A stretch of 64,000 nucleotides of DNA from Lutibacter sp. B1 (GTDB lineage: Bacteria > Bacteroidota > Bacteroidia > Flavobacteriales > Flavobacteriaceae): NCBI RefSeq assembly GCF_012524075.1, contig NZ_JAAZUI010000016.1:1-64000 (forward strand), written 5' to 3'. The translations under genes were made by a program, and so were the position numbers. Positions 26,901 to 34,134 of the stretch are shown here, piece by piece. The notes under the pieces are model-generated. The model was given only the letters and a program-made list of their open reading frames with translations, made no database searches and was not told the DNA's origin. Position 1 is the first letter of the stretch. Each line of letters opens with the position of its first letter.

Positions 26901-27324
26901 TAATTATAGGATTCAGCACTGCCATTTCCCAAGCTATACCACCTCCTAAAGAACCACCTATAATTGCATATAATTCTTTAACAGTTAATTTATCCAGTCC
27001 TTTTAAAAATATATTGGCAATATCTCTTGCCACAAAATCTTTATAATTATCAATTACAAAACCATCGTAACCATTACCGGGAATATTAAAAGCTAATACT
27101 GTATATACTTTTGTATTAATTACTTTGTTTTCACCTATTAAATCTTTCCACCAACCATTTTCTCTTGCAACATTAGAGTTTCCGGTAAGTGCATGGTTTA
27201 CCAAAACAAGAGGTGCAGTATGCAATTTTTTTCCAAATAGTTGATAGGAAAGCTGTATTTCTTTCACTTCTTTTCCCGATTCGGTTATAAAACCAGACAA
27301 CTTTATATATTTTAATTGACTCAT
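23935..27324 (-). CDS. Homoserine O-acetyltransferase-like / aspartokinase / homoserine dehydrogenase fusion
   Basis: Start ATG 27324 (MSQLKYIKLS). The upstream start is TTG. At 1,129 residues it joins three enzymes. Residues 1-325 form a MetX-like alpha/beta hydrolase with GGSLGGG nucleophile elbow, acid in GVDSDLFF and histidine in VHGHDAFLIE. Then comes aspartokinase (RIVLKFGGKSLANG) with ACT domains around 645-790. The homoserine dehydrogenase starts at NIAIFGKGLVGGTLIN. Together they run aspartate phosphorylation, homoserine formation and homoserine acylation (the semialdehyde step is elsewhere). A SAM-I riboswitch precedes it, tying all three activities to SAM. ACT domains imply end-product inhibition. 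Confidence 0.95.
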   Translation of the reverse strand: MSQLKYIKLSGFITESGKEVKEIQLSYQLFGKKLHTAPLVLVNHALTGNSNVARENGWWKDLIGENKVINTKVYTVLAFNIPGNGYDGFVIDNYKDFVARDIANIFLKGLDKLTVKELYAIIGGSLGGGIAWEMAVLNPIITKHLIPIATDWKSTDWLIANCQIQEQFLINSSNPVHDARMHAMLCYRTPESFKERFHRSKNEELQIFNVESWLLHHGNKLQERFQLSAYKLMNQLLKTIDVTKGRNENVLDTIKANIHIIGVDSDLFFTAEENKETHKQLALTHPNVTYNEINSVHGHDAFLIEYKQLEKIIEPIFNKTSKKNKRIVLKFGGKSLANGDGLERALTIISSKLKEGEKVVVVVSARGNATDLLEAILEKAKNNLPYLEEFEQFKKYQIEVDKTVDFKSEFQLLDEIFRGVKLLGDYSKKVKDQVLSQGEILSAKIIANLLNKRGIKANFVDSRTLIKTDDQFGQAVPIESISEENIIQYFANCDKNETQILTGFIASNLQGETTTLGRNGSNYTAALIANFLNVKELQNYTHVNGIYTADPNLVENSQPIKKLSYQEANEMANFGANILHAKTIIPLIEKNIPLRILNTFDTKSEGTLISLEAEGGIKSLSVQEDVALVNLIGRGLLGKVGVDGRIFTALGKENISISIISQGSSERGIGFVVDAHNGFKAKKVLESEFKDDFKTKDISQIYVTDNVSVISIVGQTLESFHQPYSALIKNHITPVLINNTVTGENVCLVVKKDDLKKAVNVIHGEIFGVSKNVNIAIFGKGLVGGTLINQILESKNNILKRKNINLNIFAVANSTKVLLNKNGITANWKNELETKAFENYTINTVIDYAETNHLENLIAIDNTASQHFIKNYIELVENGFDLISSNKIANTVNYSSYKELRKKIKENKKTYLYETNVGAGLPLIETIKVLHESGENITRIRGVFSGSLSYLFNNYSEKNVPFSAILKEAIANGYTEPDPREDLCGNDVGRKLLILARELDLQNEFEDVKIENLIPENLREGTPQEFLTNLNEMDVYYQKLKKDQKDNYVLRYIGDLSGDLQKDKGNLEVKLISVPSNSPLGQIKGADAIFEIFTESYGEKPIVIQGAGAGAAVTARGVFGDILRLADKN

Positions 27325-27408
27325 TTTCAATTATATTTTCAATTATATTTTAAAAGATTATAGCAGTTAACTTTTTAACCTTCGTTAAAACCATATAAAG
27401 TTGTTATC

Positions 27409-27442
27409 AAAAAAAACGTGGAAAATTACGTTAAGTAATTTA
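27409..27442 (-). promoter_or_regulatory. Possible expression platform of the metX-thrA riboswitch
   Basis: Just past the aptamer the RNA holds an AAATTAC/GTAATTT hairpin followed by a U-run (eight A at 27409-27416 on the plus strand), consistent with a terminator switched by SAM. Confidence 0.5.
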
Positions 27443-27446
27443 GCTT

Positions 27447-27548
27447 GGTTATCTATCCATAAAATGGTAGAATTTAGCACCTTCTTTACAAAGTAAAGGG
27501 TTGCTAAGGCTTCTCCGGGTCTATTCCCTCGGCCTTTCTTGATAACAA
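27447..27548 (-). ncRNA. SAM-I (S-box) riboswitch upstream of the metX-thrA fusion
   Basis: The minus-strand RNA has the core elements GTTATCAAGAAAGGCCGAGG, GGAGAAGCCTTAGCAACC, AAGGTGCTAAATTCTACC and closing GATAAC. It is about 80% identical by eye to the metH copy at 20822-20920, with the same order and spacing. Confidence 0.93.
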
Positions 27549-27621
27549 CATTCAATAAGTTTATGAACTAAGTGGCAAATTAACGGATTAAAAATTTCTT
27601 AAACAATACTTTTTAGAAAGA

Positions 27622-28911
27622 TTAACTTACCAATAATGAAACTTCTTTAAAAGCAGCTTCTAAATCATTTTTTAAATCATCAATATCTTCAATTCCAACT
27701 GAAAGTCTTATTAAATCTTTCGTAACTCCTGATGATACTTGTTGCTCATCCGAAAGTTGTTGATGTGTGGTACTTGCAGGATGAATAATTAAAGATTTGG
27801 TATCTCCAATATTTGCCAATAATGAAAATACTTTTACTGTATCAACTATAGTTTTGGCAGCTTCAAAACCTCCTTTTACACCAAATGATAAAACTCCGCT
27901 TTGCCCTTTAGGTAAATATTTTTGTGCATTATTATAAGATTCATGAGACTCTAATCCCGGATAACTCACCCATTCAACTTCTTTTTGTTGCTCTAGCCAG
28001 TTAGCCAATTCTAAAGCATTTTTACTATGCTTTTCTAATCGTATTGGTAAAGTTTCCAATCCTTGAATTATTTGAAACGCATTGAATGGGCTTAAAGCTC
28101 CTCCAAAATCACGCAAACCTTCCAATCTAACTTTTGCAATATATGCCGCTTCTCCTAAAGCTTCACTGTAAACCAATCCGTGATACCCTTTTGAAGGTTC
28201 TGTAAATTCAGGAAACTTTCCATTAGTCCAATCAAAATTCCCTCCATCAACAATTGCTCCTCCTAAAGAATTTCCCTGTCCACCAATAAATTTTGTTAAA
28301 GAATAAACAACAATATTTGCTCCGTGCTTAATTGGATTTAGTAAATATGGCGTTGCAACTGTATTATCTACAATAAATGGAATTTTACTTTCAGTTGAAA
28401 TCTGTGAAATTGCTTCAATATCCAATACATCTAATTTTGGATTTCCGATGGATTCAACAAAAACTGCTCGTGTATTTTCTTGAACTGCTTCTTTAAAATT
28501 TTGAGGATTTGAAGCATCAACAAATGTTGTTGTTATTCCAAGCCTTGGTAACGTAACATTTAATAAATTGTATGTACCACCATACAATGTACTTGATGCA
28601 ACAATATGGTCTCCTGCTTTTAATAAAGTTAACAATGCTGTTGAAATTGCCGATGTGCCTGATGCAAAAACTGCGGCTCCAATTCCTCCATCTAAAGCCG
28701 CTAAACGCTGTTCTAAAATATCGTTTGTTGGGTTGTTTAAACGTGTATAAATAAACCCTGGTTCAGCTAGTGAAAATAAATTAGCTGCGTGTTCGGTATT
28801 ATTAAACACATACGATGATGTTTGATAAATAGGTACCGCTCTGGTTCCTGCCGTTTTTGAGGTATCATGACCTGCGTGTAATGCTTGTGTTGAAAATTTT
28901 TGTGTACTCAT
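27622..28911 (-). CDS. metY: O-acetylhomoserine (thiol)-lyase / aminocarboxypropyltransferase
   Basis: A 429-residue PLP enzyme making homocysteine from O-acetylhomoserine and sulfide. The PLP lysine is in NIVVYSLTKFIGGQGNSLGG. The insert around GKFPEFTEPSKGYHGLVYSE is typical of the long MetY family and absent from the shorter MetZ. DNTVATPYLLNPI is the cofactor motif. It is transcribed alone, upstream of the metX-thrA operon, behind a leader with two Met/Cys-rich peptides and two terminators. No SAM riboswitch is seen before it, unlike metX-thrA. Confidence 0.95.
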   Translation of the reverse strand: MSTQKFSTQALHAGHDTSKTAGTRAVPIYQTSSYVFNNTEHAANLFSLAEPGFIYTRLNNPTNDILEQRLAALDGGIGAAVFASGTSAISTALLTLLKAGDHIVASSTLYGGTYNLLNVTLPRLGITTTFVDASNPQNFKEAVQENTRAVFVESIGNPKLDVLDIEAISQISTESKIPFIVDNTVATPYLLNPIKHGANIVVYSLTKFIGGQGNSLGGAIVDGGNFDWTNGKFPEFTEPSKGYHGLVYSEALGEAAYIAKVRLEGLRDFGGALSPFNAFQIIQGLETLPIRLEKHSKNALELANWLEQQKEVEWVSYPGLESHESYNNAQKYLPKGQSGVLSFGVKGGFEAAKTIVDTVKVFSLLANIGDTKSLIIHPASTTHQQLSDEQQVSSGVTKDLIRLSVGIEDIDDLKNDLEAAFKEVSLLVS

Positions 28912-28944
28912 AATTTAATTTTTTAAAGTTTTAATTTATTTAAT

Positions 28945-28983
28945 AAAAAAGTCCCTTTGGTTTAGGTATTACCAAAGGGACTT
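28945..28983 (-). terminator. Attenuator terminator 2 in the metY leader
   Basis: A perfect 13-bp stem, AAGTCCCTTTGGT (28949-28961) with ACCAAAGGGACTT (28971-28983), a 9-base loop and T-run (28945-28950 as A on plus). It lies 28 bases upstream of the metY ATG. The segment GGTATTACC (28965-28973) is complementary to GGTAATACC (29018-29026) in the end of leader peptide 2, a candidate antiterminator that reaches the loop and the top three stem pairs. Confidence 0.92.
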
Positions 28984-29009
28984 AAATCATTTTTGATTTT
29001 TTATTCCAT

Positions 29010-29102
29010 TCAATTCAGGTAATACCATAACATTATGCTACACATCATTTGCATAGGCATACAACAGTTGTTACACATACTATTTTGGAATATTGACTTC
29101 AT
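29010..29102 (-). CDS. metY leader peptide 2 (30 residues, Met/Cys-rich)
   Basis: ATG at 29102 to TGA at 29010. Residues 9-24 read MCNNCCMPMQMMCSIM, giving six Met and four Cys in sixteen residues, an extreme composition in this genome. The ORF ends 27 bases before attenuator terminator 2, the classical geometry of ribosome-mediated attenuation: stalling on Met or Cys codons would leave downstream RNA free to refold. Too short for normal gene callers. It starts just after terminator 1. Confidence 0.8.
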   Translation of the reverse strand: MKSIFQNSMCNNCCMPMQMMCSIMLWYYLN

Positions 29103-29119
29103 TTTTTGTTTTATAGAAT

Positions 29120-29146
29120 AAAAAAGCCTCTGAAAAATTCAGAGGC
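29120..29146 (-). terminator. Attenuator terminator 1 in the metY leader
   Basis: A perfect 9-bp stem GCCTCTGAA (29126-29134) with TTCAGAGGC (29138-29146), 3-base loop, then TTTTTT on the minus strand. CAGAGG in leader peptide 1 (29187-29192) is complementary to CCUCUG of its 5' arm, a candidate antiterminator. Confidence 0.92.
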
Positions 29147-29172
29147 CTCTATTAATTTATATTTTTTAAATT

Positions 29173-29241
29173 TTAAACAATAGTGTCCTCTGCGTAAATT
29201 TTACACATCATAAAACACATTTTGTTTAAAATAGCATTCAT
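29173..29241 (-). CDS. metY leader peptide 1 (22 residues, Met/Cys-rich)
   Basis: ATG at 29241 to TAA at 29173, with KMCFMMCK at residues 7-14, so three Met and two Cys in six codons. The stop is 27 bases before attenuator terminator 1. The codons after the Met/Cys cluster contain CAGAGG, which can pair with the terminator's 5' arm. The ATG lies about 20 bases after the -7 element, so the 5' UTR is very short, as in known amino-acid leader peptides. Confidence 0.78.
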   Translation of the reverse strand: MNAILNKMCFMMCKIYAEDTIV

Positions 29242-29261
29242 TTTTCTTCGTTTTATTGCAA

Positions 29262-29292
29262 CAAATGTAATTACATTTTTTTATTAAACAAA
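29262..29292 (-). promoter_or_regulatory. Bacteroidetes-type promoter of the metY leader
   Basis: On the minus strand, TTTG (29292-29289) and TACATTTG (29269-29262) are separated by 19 bases, matching the TTTG / TAnnTTTG consensus and spacing. The first leader ATG follows 20 bases later. Confidence 0.8.
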
Positions 29293-29344
29293 TTTTTAAA
29301 AATAAAAATCTAGTTTTTTTATGATAATTGTATGTAAGTTTTTA

Positions 29345-29352
29345 TAAATTTG
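29345..29352 (+). promoter_or_regulatory. Probable -7 element of the metK promoter
   Basis: TAAATTTG matches TAnnTTTG, 17 bases before the SAM-II-like aptamer. No good -33 element at the right spacing, so confidence is moderate. Confidence 0.45.
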
Positions 29353-29369
29353 TACCCAATAAATTATTA

Positions 29370-29413
29370 GAGGAAGGATTTGACTGATTGCAACCTCATT
29401 AAAAAATGCTAAA
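29370..29413 (+). ncRNA. SAM-II-like (SAM-alpha) riboswitch upstream of metK
   Basis: Stem 1 GAGG (29370-29373) pairs with CCTC (29394-29397) around GGATTTGACTGATTGCAA. An A-rich linker and then GCTAAA (29408-29413) follow. GATTTG-AC, TTGCAACC and GCTAAA in this order and spacing are the SAM-II conserved positions. Downstream, GCAATCAAATC (29446-29456) can pair with the GATTTG..GATTGC segment, a possible alternative fold as expression platform. It lies 84 bases upstream of metK, a natural target. Confidence 0.75.
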
Positions 29414-29496
29414 GCAGTAATAATTTACTTCTTTTAGCGACCAACGCAATCAAATCAAAATCATTTTTCAATTTAAATTAAACATAAATTAGAATT

Positions 29497-30753
29497 ATGC
29501 CATATTTATTTACATCCGAATCTGTTTCGGAAGGACATCCTGATAAAGTTTCTGATCAAATTTCTGATGCTTTGGTTGACAATTTTTTAGCGTTTGACGA
29601 AAACTCTAAAGTAGCTTGTGAAACTTTGGTAACAACAGGACAAGTAGTTTTAGCCGGAGAAGTAAAATCTAACACCTATTTAGATGTTCAAAAAATAGCA
29701 AGAGATATAATCAATAAAATTGGTTACACTAAAAGCGAATATATGTTTGACGGTAACTCTTGCGGAGTTTTTTCGGCAATACATGAGCAATCTCAAGACA
29801 TAAATCAAGGTGTAGACAGAGGTTCTAAAGAAGAGCAAGGTGCAGGTGACCAAGGAATGATGTTTGGTTATGCTACTAATGAAACTGAAAACTTTATGCC
29901 TTTAGCTTTGGATTTAAGCCATAAAATTTTACAAGAATTAGCCGAATTACGTAGAGAAAATAATGAAATCTCATACCTAAGACCAGATGCTAAAAGTCAA
30001 GTTACCATAGAATATACCGATGATAATGTGCCGTTAAGAATTAAAGATATTGTAGTATCTACTCAACATGATGAATTTAACTCAAATGATGAGTTAATGT
30101 TAATAAAAATTAAAAATGATATTATTACAATATTAATTCCAAGGTTAATAAAAAAATTACCGGACAGCATTAAAGCTTTATTTAATGATAGCATAACTTA
30201 CCATATTAACCCTACCGGTAAATTTGTGATTGGAGGACCACATGGAGATACCGGCTTAACCGGTAGAAAAATTATTGTTGATACTTATGGCGGTAAAGGA
30301 GCTCATGGTGGTGGTGCATTCTCAGGAAAAGACCCAAGTAAAGTTGACCGTAGTGCAGCTTATGCCACCCGACACATAGCTAAAAATTTAGTTGCAGCCG
30401 GAGTTGCCGATGAAATTTTAATTCAGGTTTCGTATGCAATTGGAGTTGTAAAGCCTATGGGTATTTATGTGAATACTTATGGTACTTCTAAAGTTAATTT
30501 GTCTGACGGTGAAATAGCTGAAATTGTTGAAGAATTATTTGATATGAGACCTGCAGCTATTGAAGAACGTTTAAAATTACGCCAACCTATGTATTTGGAA
30601 ACTGCTGCTTACGGACATATGGGACGTAAAAATGAAATTGTTACCAAAACTTTTGAAAATGTTGACGGAACCAAGAAAACACTTGATATTGAACTATTTA
30701 CTTGGGAGAAATTAGATTATATTGATGCCATTAAAAAAGCATTTAACTTATAA
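29497..30753 (+). CDS. metK: S-adenosylmethionine synthase
   Basis: A 418-residue enzyme making SAM from methionine and ATP. Signatures are [20 protein letters not shown] at the N-terminus, [12 protein letters not shown] for the methionine site, and [19 protein letters not shown] for the phosphate-binding loop. Length is normal for Bacteroidetes. It is divergent from the metY leader and preceded by a SAM-II-like riboswitch, so its product should feed back on its own synthesis. A terminator follows. Confidence 0.98.
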   Translation: MPYLFTSESVSEGHPDKVSDQISDALVDNFLAFDENSKVACETLVTTGQVVLAGEVKSNTYLDVQKIARDIINKIGYTKSEYMFDGNSCGVFSAIHEQSQDINQGVDRGSKEEQGAGDQGMMFGYATNETENFMPLALDLSHKILQELAELRRENNEISYLRPDAKSQVTIEYTDDNVPLRIKDIVVSTQHDEFNSNDELMLIKIKNDIITILIPRLIKKLPDSIKALFNDSITYHINPTGKFVIGGPHGDTGLTGRKIIVDTYGGKGAHGGGAFSGKDPSKVDRSAAYATRHIAKNLVAAGVADEILIQVSYAIGVVKPMGIYVNTYGTSKVNLSDGEIAEIVEELFDMRPAAIEERLKLRQPMYLETAAYGHMGRKNEIVTKTFENVDGTKKTLDIELFTWEKLDYIDAIKKAFNL

Positions 30754-30773
30754 TCAAATAAGTAACGAATTTG

Positions 30774-30811
30774 AAAGCCAATAAAAAAACTTAGTTTTTA
30801 TTGGCTTTTTT
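30774..30811 (+). terminator. Terminator of metK
   Basis: AAAGCCAATAAAAA pairs with TTTTTATTGGCTTT across CTTAG, followed by a T-run. Confidence 0.9.
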
Positions 30812-30990
30812 TATAGTTTATTTTTTTAGTTAAAAAAATGAATATTTTTATTAAAAACAACTTCTTTTTTTTACACATTAAAGTTTATTTGAGTAATTTT
30901 TAAGAAATTGTTAATATTTTGATTTTCATAACTTTTACACACTTTCTGTGTAAAATAATTGCTACTTTAGCACTTAAAATTACTATAATC

Positions 30991-31287
30991 ATGGCTATAA
31001 AAAAACAATTTTTAAAAAGTAAACCTGTTTGTAAAGTAACTTTTACAGTTACAGCTCCGGAAGCTACAAATGTTTCAGTTGTTGGTGATTTTAATGAATG
31101 GGATATTAAAGCTGCTCCTTTAACTAAATTAAAAAACGGAACTTTTAAAGGTACTTTAGATTTAAAGAAAGATGTTTCTTATGAATTTAGATATGTAATT
31201 GATGGCGTTTATGTTAATGATGATGAGGCTGATGATTACATTTGGAATGCACATGCTGCCGATGAAAACGGTATTTTAGATTTGTAA
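30991..31287 (+). CDS. Isoamylase early-set / glycogen-binding domain protein
   Basis: I start at ATG 30991 (MAIKKQFLKSK). The 24 residues before it come from promoter-like AT-rich DNA. The product has 98 residues. A CBM48-like fold is evident: VTFTVTAPEATNVSVVGDFN EWD-type segment, then KNGTFKGTLDLKKDVSYEFR and YVIDG. Single-domain versions occur widely in flavobacteria; in larger proteins this fold binds alpha-glucans or AMPK subunits. Cytoplasmic with no catalytic domain. Possibly a regulator or binding module (inferred). Confidence 0.9.
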   Translation: MAIKKQFLKSKPVCKVTFTVTAPEATNVSVVGDFNEWDIKAAPLTKLKNGTFKGTLDLKKDVSYEFRYVIDGVYVNDDEADDYIWNAHAADENGILDL

Positions 31288-31324
31288 AAATCTGCTTTAA
31301 ACGTTATTAACTTAATGTTTGCTG

Positions 31325-31423
31325 TTTGCGTTAGGGATTGCGCTATTGTTTAAGCTCTTTTTACAGTTGAAATTCAACTGTAAAAAAGCGAGTAGCAAAA
31401 GCCCGACCCGAAGGGTAACGCCC
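31325..31423 (-). repeat. Interspersed repeat, copy B (inverted relative to copy A)
   Basis: Read on the minus strand it begins GGGCGTTACCCTTCGGGTCG and ends CAATCCCTAACGCAAA, matching the ends of 16028-16108. The middle has a perfect hairpin, TTTTTACAGTTGAA (31359-31372) with TTCAACTGTAAAAA, that may double as a terminator for both convergent genes. It abuts the stop of the barrel gene. Confidence 0.78.
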
Positions 31424-34092
31424 TATAAATTATACTTTACCGAGAACATCCATAAACGTGGTTGGATATAGTACAGTGATGTTGAATTACTATCGGAAAT
31501 TTCGTTATAACTATCAGTATTCATTGAGGTGTTATTGGTTAAATTATCTACCGAAACTTTAAACTCCCATTTGCTGTCTTTTTGTTGATAGTACAAATTG
31601 GCATTTAAAAATGAATACTCATTTTTAACTGTTTTTTCGTCGTTTTTATAATTGTAATAACTGTAGTCGGCAGTTAAAATAAAGTTTTTTAAGAAGCCTA
31701 TTTCCATGTTTGCAAAAGGCCTGTCGGTTGTACTGCCTGTTTTTGAATATTCGGAAAATGATTTTTGATAACCTACCTCAAAATTTGGTGCATCTTTAAA
31801 TTTGGTAGCAACACTGCCTTGGTAACTGTGTGAAATTGTTTTAGATTTTATTCGTTCATTATTCACAATATTGTTAAAAATTGAGTTTGAAAAATTTGCA
31901 CTGAAATTGGTTTTTAATTTACTGTAGGTTTTTCCGTACCTAACATTTGCAGAGAAAGTTTCGTCTGCAAATTTTGAGTTAACAGGATACGAAATTCTAT
32001 CAACTCCAATTAATTCTGTGTTATTTTTAACTCCATCTAACTTTTTTGTATAATTAACTGACGCCATTAAATTAGTAAAAGAAAACATACTAAAACTAAA
32101 GTAACTTAGCGAATAATTATGGTAAAGTGAGTTGTCTAAATCTCTGTTTCCGCTTGTTAATGATGAATAATTTGAAATTAAATATCCTTCGGCAATATTA
32201 TCAATATCAGAAAATTGAGTGGTAATTGAGTAATTGAAACGTAAACTTTCTGATGATTTGAACTGTAAACGAGCATATACATCTGGCAATAATTTGGTGC
32301 TATTCTGTTTATTTACACTATGTAACTGTGTATCTTTAGTTGTATAATGATGCAATGTTAATCCCGGATTAAATGTAAAAATTCCCGAAATCATTTTATA
32401 ATGTAAGCCTACAAATACATCAGAAAAATTAAAATCTACATCGTTGTTTAAAACTTCATCATTAAAATTTAACGTAGTGCCGTTATCTAAATTTTGTGAG
32501 ATATGAGAGTTTAACTGTTGCTTACTTAACGTTGTTCCTACCGAAAGATTTATGTTGCTTTTTTGAGTTAAGAGGTAATAATAATCAATTTTTGCATCGA
32601 ATTTATTTGTGGTTGTTTTTTTCTTTTGAAGAATATCATACAAACTTTCTTCATCGGATGAAGGAATAATTTCAAAAGGTTGTGTAAATGCTAATGAATT
32701 GTATAATGGTTTATCTTTTTGATAGATGTGTTGTACTTCGGCCGAAAGAATATTTTTCTCATTTAATGTATAATACACATTAAAGTTTTGATTTAATGAA
32801 AAAGGTTTTTCTTCTTTATTGGTATCTACTGATCCTCGATTGGTTGATGTAACATCATTTATTTCAGTTTGTTCAGATATTTTTCCGAAAATATCGTAGT
32901 CTATATGCAAATTAGTGCCAGGCTCGTAAGTTGTACTGAATTTTACCATCCCCAATTTACTGCCTTGTGTTGCCGATGTTGTACTTTCTTCAGTTAAGCC
33001 TGTTTTATTATAAACCGTATTTGACTCGGTAAACATATCGGTTTCAGAATCATTTGCAATGGCAAAACCATTAAAATCTAACGATTTTTTGGGCACTAAA
33101 CTAAAGTTTACAGCCCCAAATTTTGAAGTAATTTCCTGAGCTCTGTTATTTTGTGTGGTCATAAATCCTAAACCACCTGATGAAACATTAAAACTTGTTC
33201 CGCTCCCACTCATTGCTCCTCGTAAACCGCCGGTAAATCTAAAATAATCGCGCATTGTAAATGGCGCGTCACCTATATTGTTAAAATCGGCTAAAACATT
33301 GATACTTTTTTCCGGACTGTAATAAAACAGTTTAGGTTTTGCCAAATATTTTTCGTTTTCTCCTCCGCCTGCATTTATTTCTCCAAACCAAAATCGTTTT
33401 TTACCTTGTTTCAATTTTATGTTTATGGCAATATTATCTTCGTTATTGGTAACAGCTCGCATACTTGAAACTTCGTTGTAATTTTTAAGCACTTGTACCT
33501 TATCTATAGCGCTTGCAGGAATATTTTTGGTTGCCAATTTGGAATCGCCATCAAAAAATTCTTTTCCTTCAACCAATACTTTTTGTACTTTTTTTCCTTC
33601 AACTTCAACTTCCCCATTATCGTCCACATCAATACCCGGTAGTTTTTTTAGTACATCTTCTAATTTTTTTTCTTTGCCTGAGGTGAACGAATCGGAATTA
33701 TAAACAATAGTATCACCTATAACTTTTACAGGCATTTCATAAGTTATTTCAACTTCTTTTAAAGATTCGTTAGATTCTTTTAAGGTAATATCCTTCTTCA
33801 AATCTTCTGATGAATTTTCTACAGTTATGTCGATAGTTGTAGTATCAAAACCTAAATAACTTATTTTTAAAGTATATTGTTCATTTTGCTCTAAACTTAA
33901 TTTATAATTTCCTTTAGAGTCTGAAATGGAATACGATTGTAAAAATTGTGTTCCTTTTTTAAAGGCTATTACATTTGCCATTTCCAGTGGTTCACCTTTT
34001 TCGTTTGTAACAACTCCTTCAAGTTTTATACTTTGAGATAAAGCAACTAAAGGCATTATTGCAAAAAACAGTACAATTGCTATTTTTTCCAT
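31423..34092 (-). CDS. Outer-membrane beta-barrel protein with carboxypeptidase-like N-domain
   Basis: An 889-residue protein. The signal peptide is about 1-20 (FFAIMPLVALSQS). A CarboxypepD_reg-like domain follows (IKLEGVVTNEKGEPLEMANV). A plug-like region comes next (VLKKLPGIDVDDNGEVEVEG, KKVQKVLVEGKEFFDGD), then a long barrel ending in an aromatic-asparagine strand (MFSVKYNL). This is the TonB-receptor-like family without a clear ligand. Two GLPGLI genes lie upstream on the same strand, a common partnership in Bacteroidetes, probably one transcription unit. Ligand unknown. Confidence 0.9.
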   Translation of the reverse strand: MEKIAIVLFFAIMPLVALSQSIKLEGVVTNEKGEPLEMANVIAFKKGTQFLQSYSISDSKGNYKLSLEQNEQYTLKISYLGFDTTTIDITVENSSEDLKKDITLKESNESLKEVEITYEMPVKVIGDTIVYNSDSFTSGKEKKLEDVLKKLPGIDVDDNGEVEVEGKKVQKVLVEGKEFFDGDSKLATKNIPASAIDKVQVLKNYNEVSSMRAVTNNEDNIAINIKLKQGKKRFWFGEINAGGGENEKYLAKPKLFYYSPEKSINVLADFNNIGDAPFTMRDYFRFTGGLRGAMSGSGTSFNVSSGGLGFMTTQNNRAQEITSKFGAVNFSLVPKKSLDFNGFAIANDSETDMFTESNTVYNKTGLTEESTTSATQGSKLGMVKFSTTYEPGTNLHIDYDIFGKISEQTEINDVTSTNRGSVDTNKEEKPFSLNQNFNVYYTLNEKNILSAEVQHIYQKDKPLYNSLAFTQPFEIIPSSDEESLYDILQKKKTTTNKFDAKIDYYYLLTQKSNINLSVGTTLSKQQLNSHISQNLDNGTTLNFNDEVLNNDVDFNFSDVFVGLHYKMISGIFTFNPGLTLHHYTTKDTQLHSVNKQNSTKLLPDVYARLQFKSSESLRFNYSITTQFSDIDNIAEGYLISNYSSLTSGNRDLDNSLYHNYSLSYFSFSMFSFTNLMASVNYTKKLDGVKNNTELIGVDRISYPVNSKFADETFSANVRYGKTYSKLKTNFSANFSNSIFNNIVNNERIKSKTISHSYQGSVATKFKDAPNFEVGYQKSFSEYSKTGSTTDRPFANMEIGFLKNFILTADYSYYNYKNDEKTVKNEYSFLNANLYYQQKDSKWEFKVSVDNLTNNTSMNTDSYNEISDSNSTSLYYIQPRLWMFSVKYNL

Positions 34093-34134
34093 TTATTCGT
34101 TATAATTTTTAATAAGATATAATTGACACTTACT

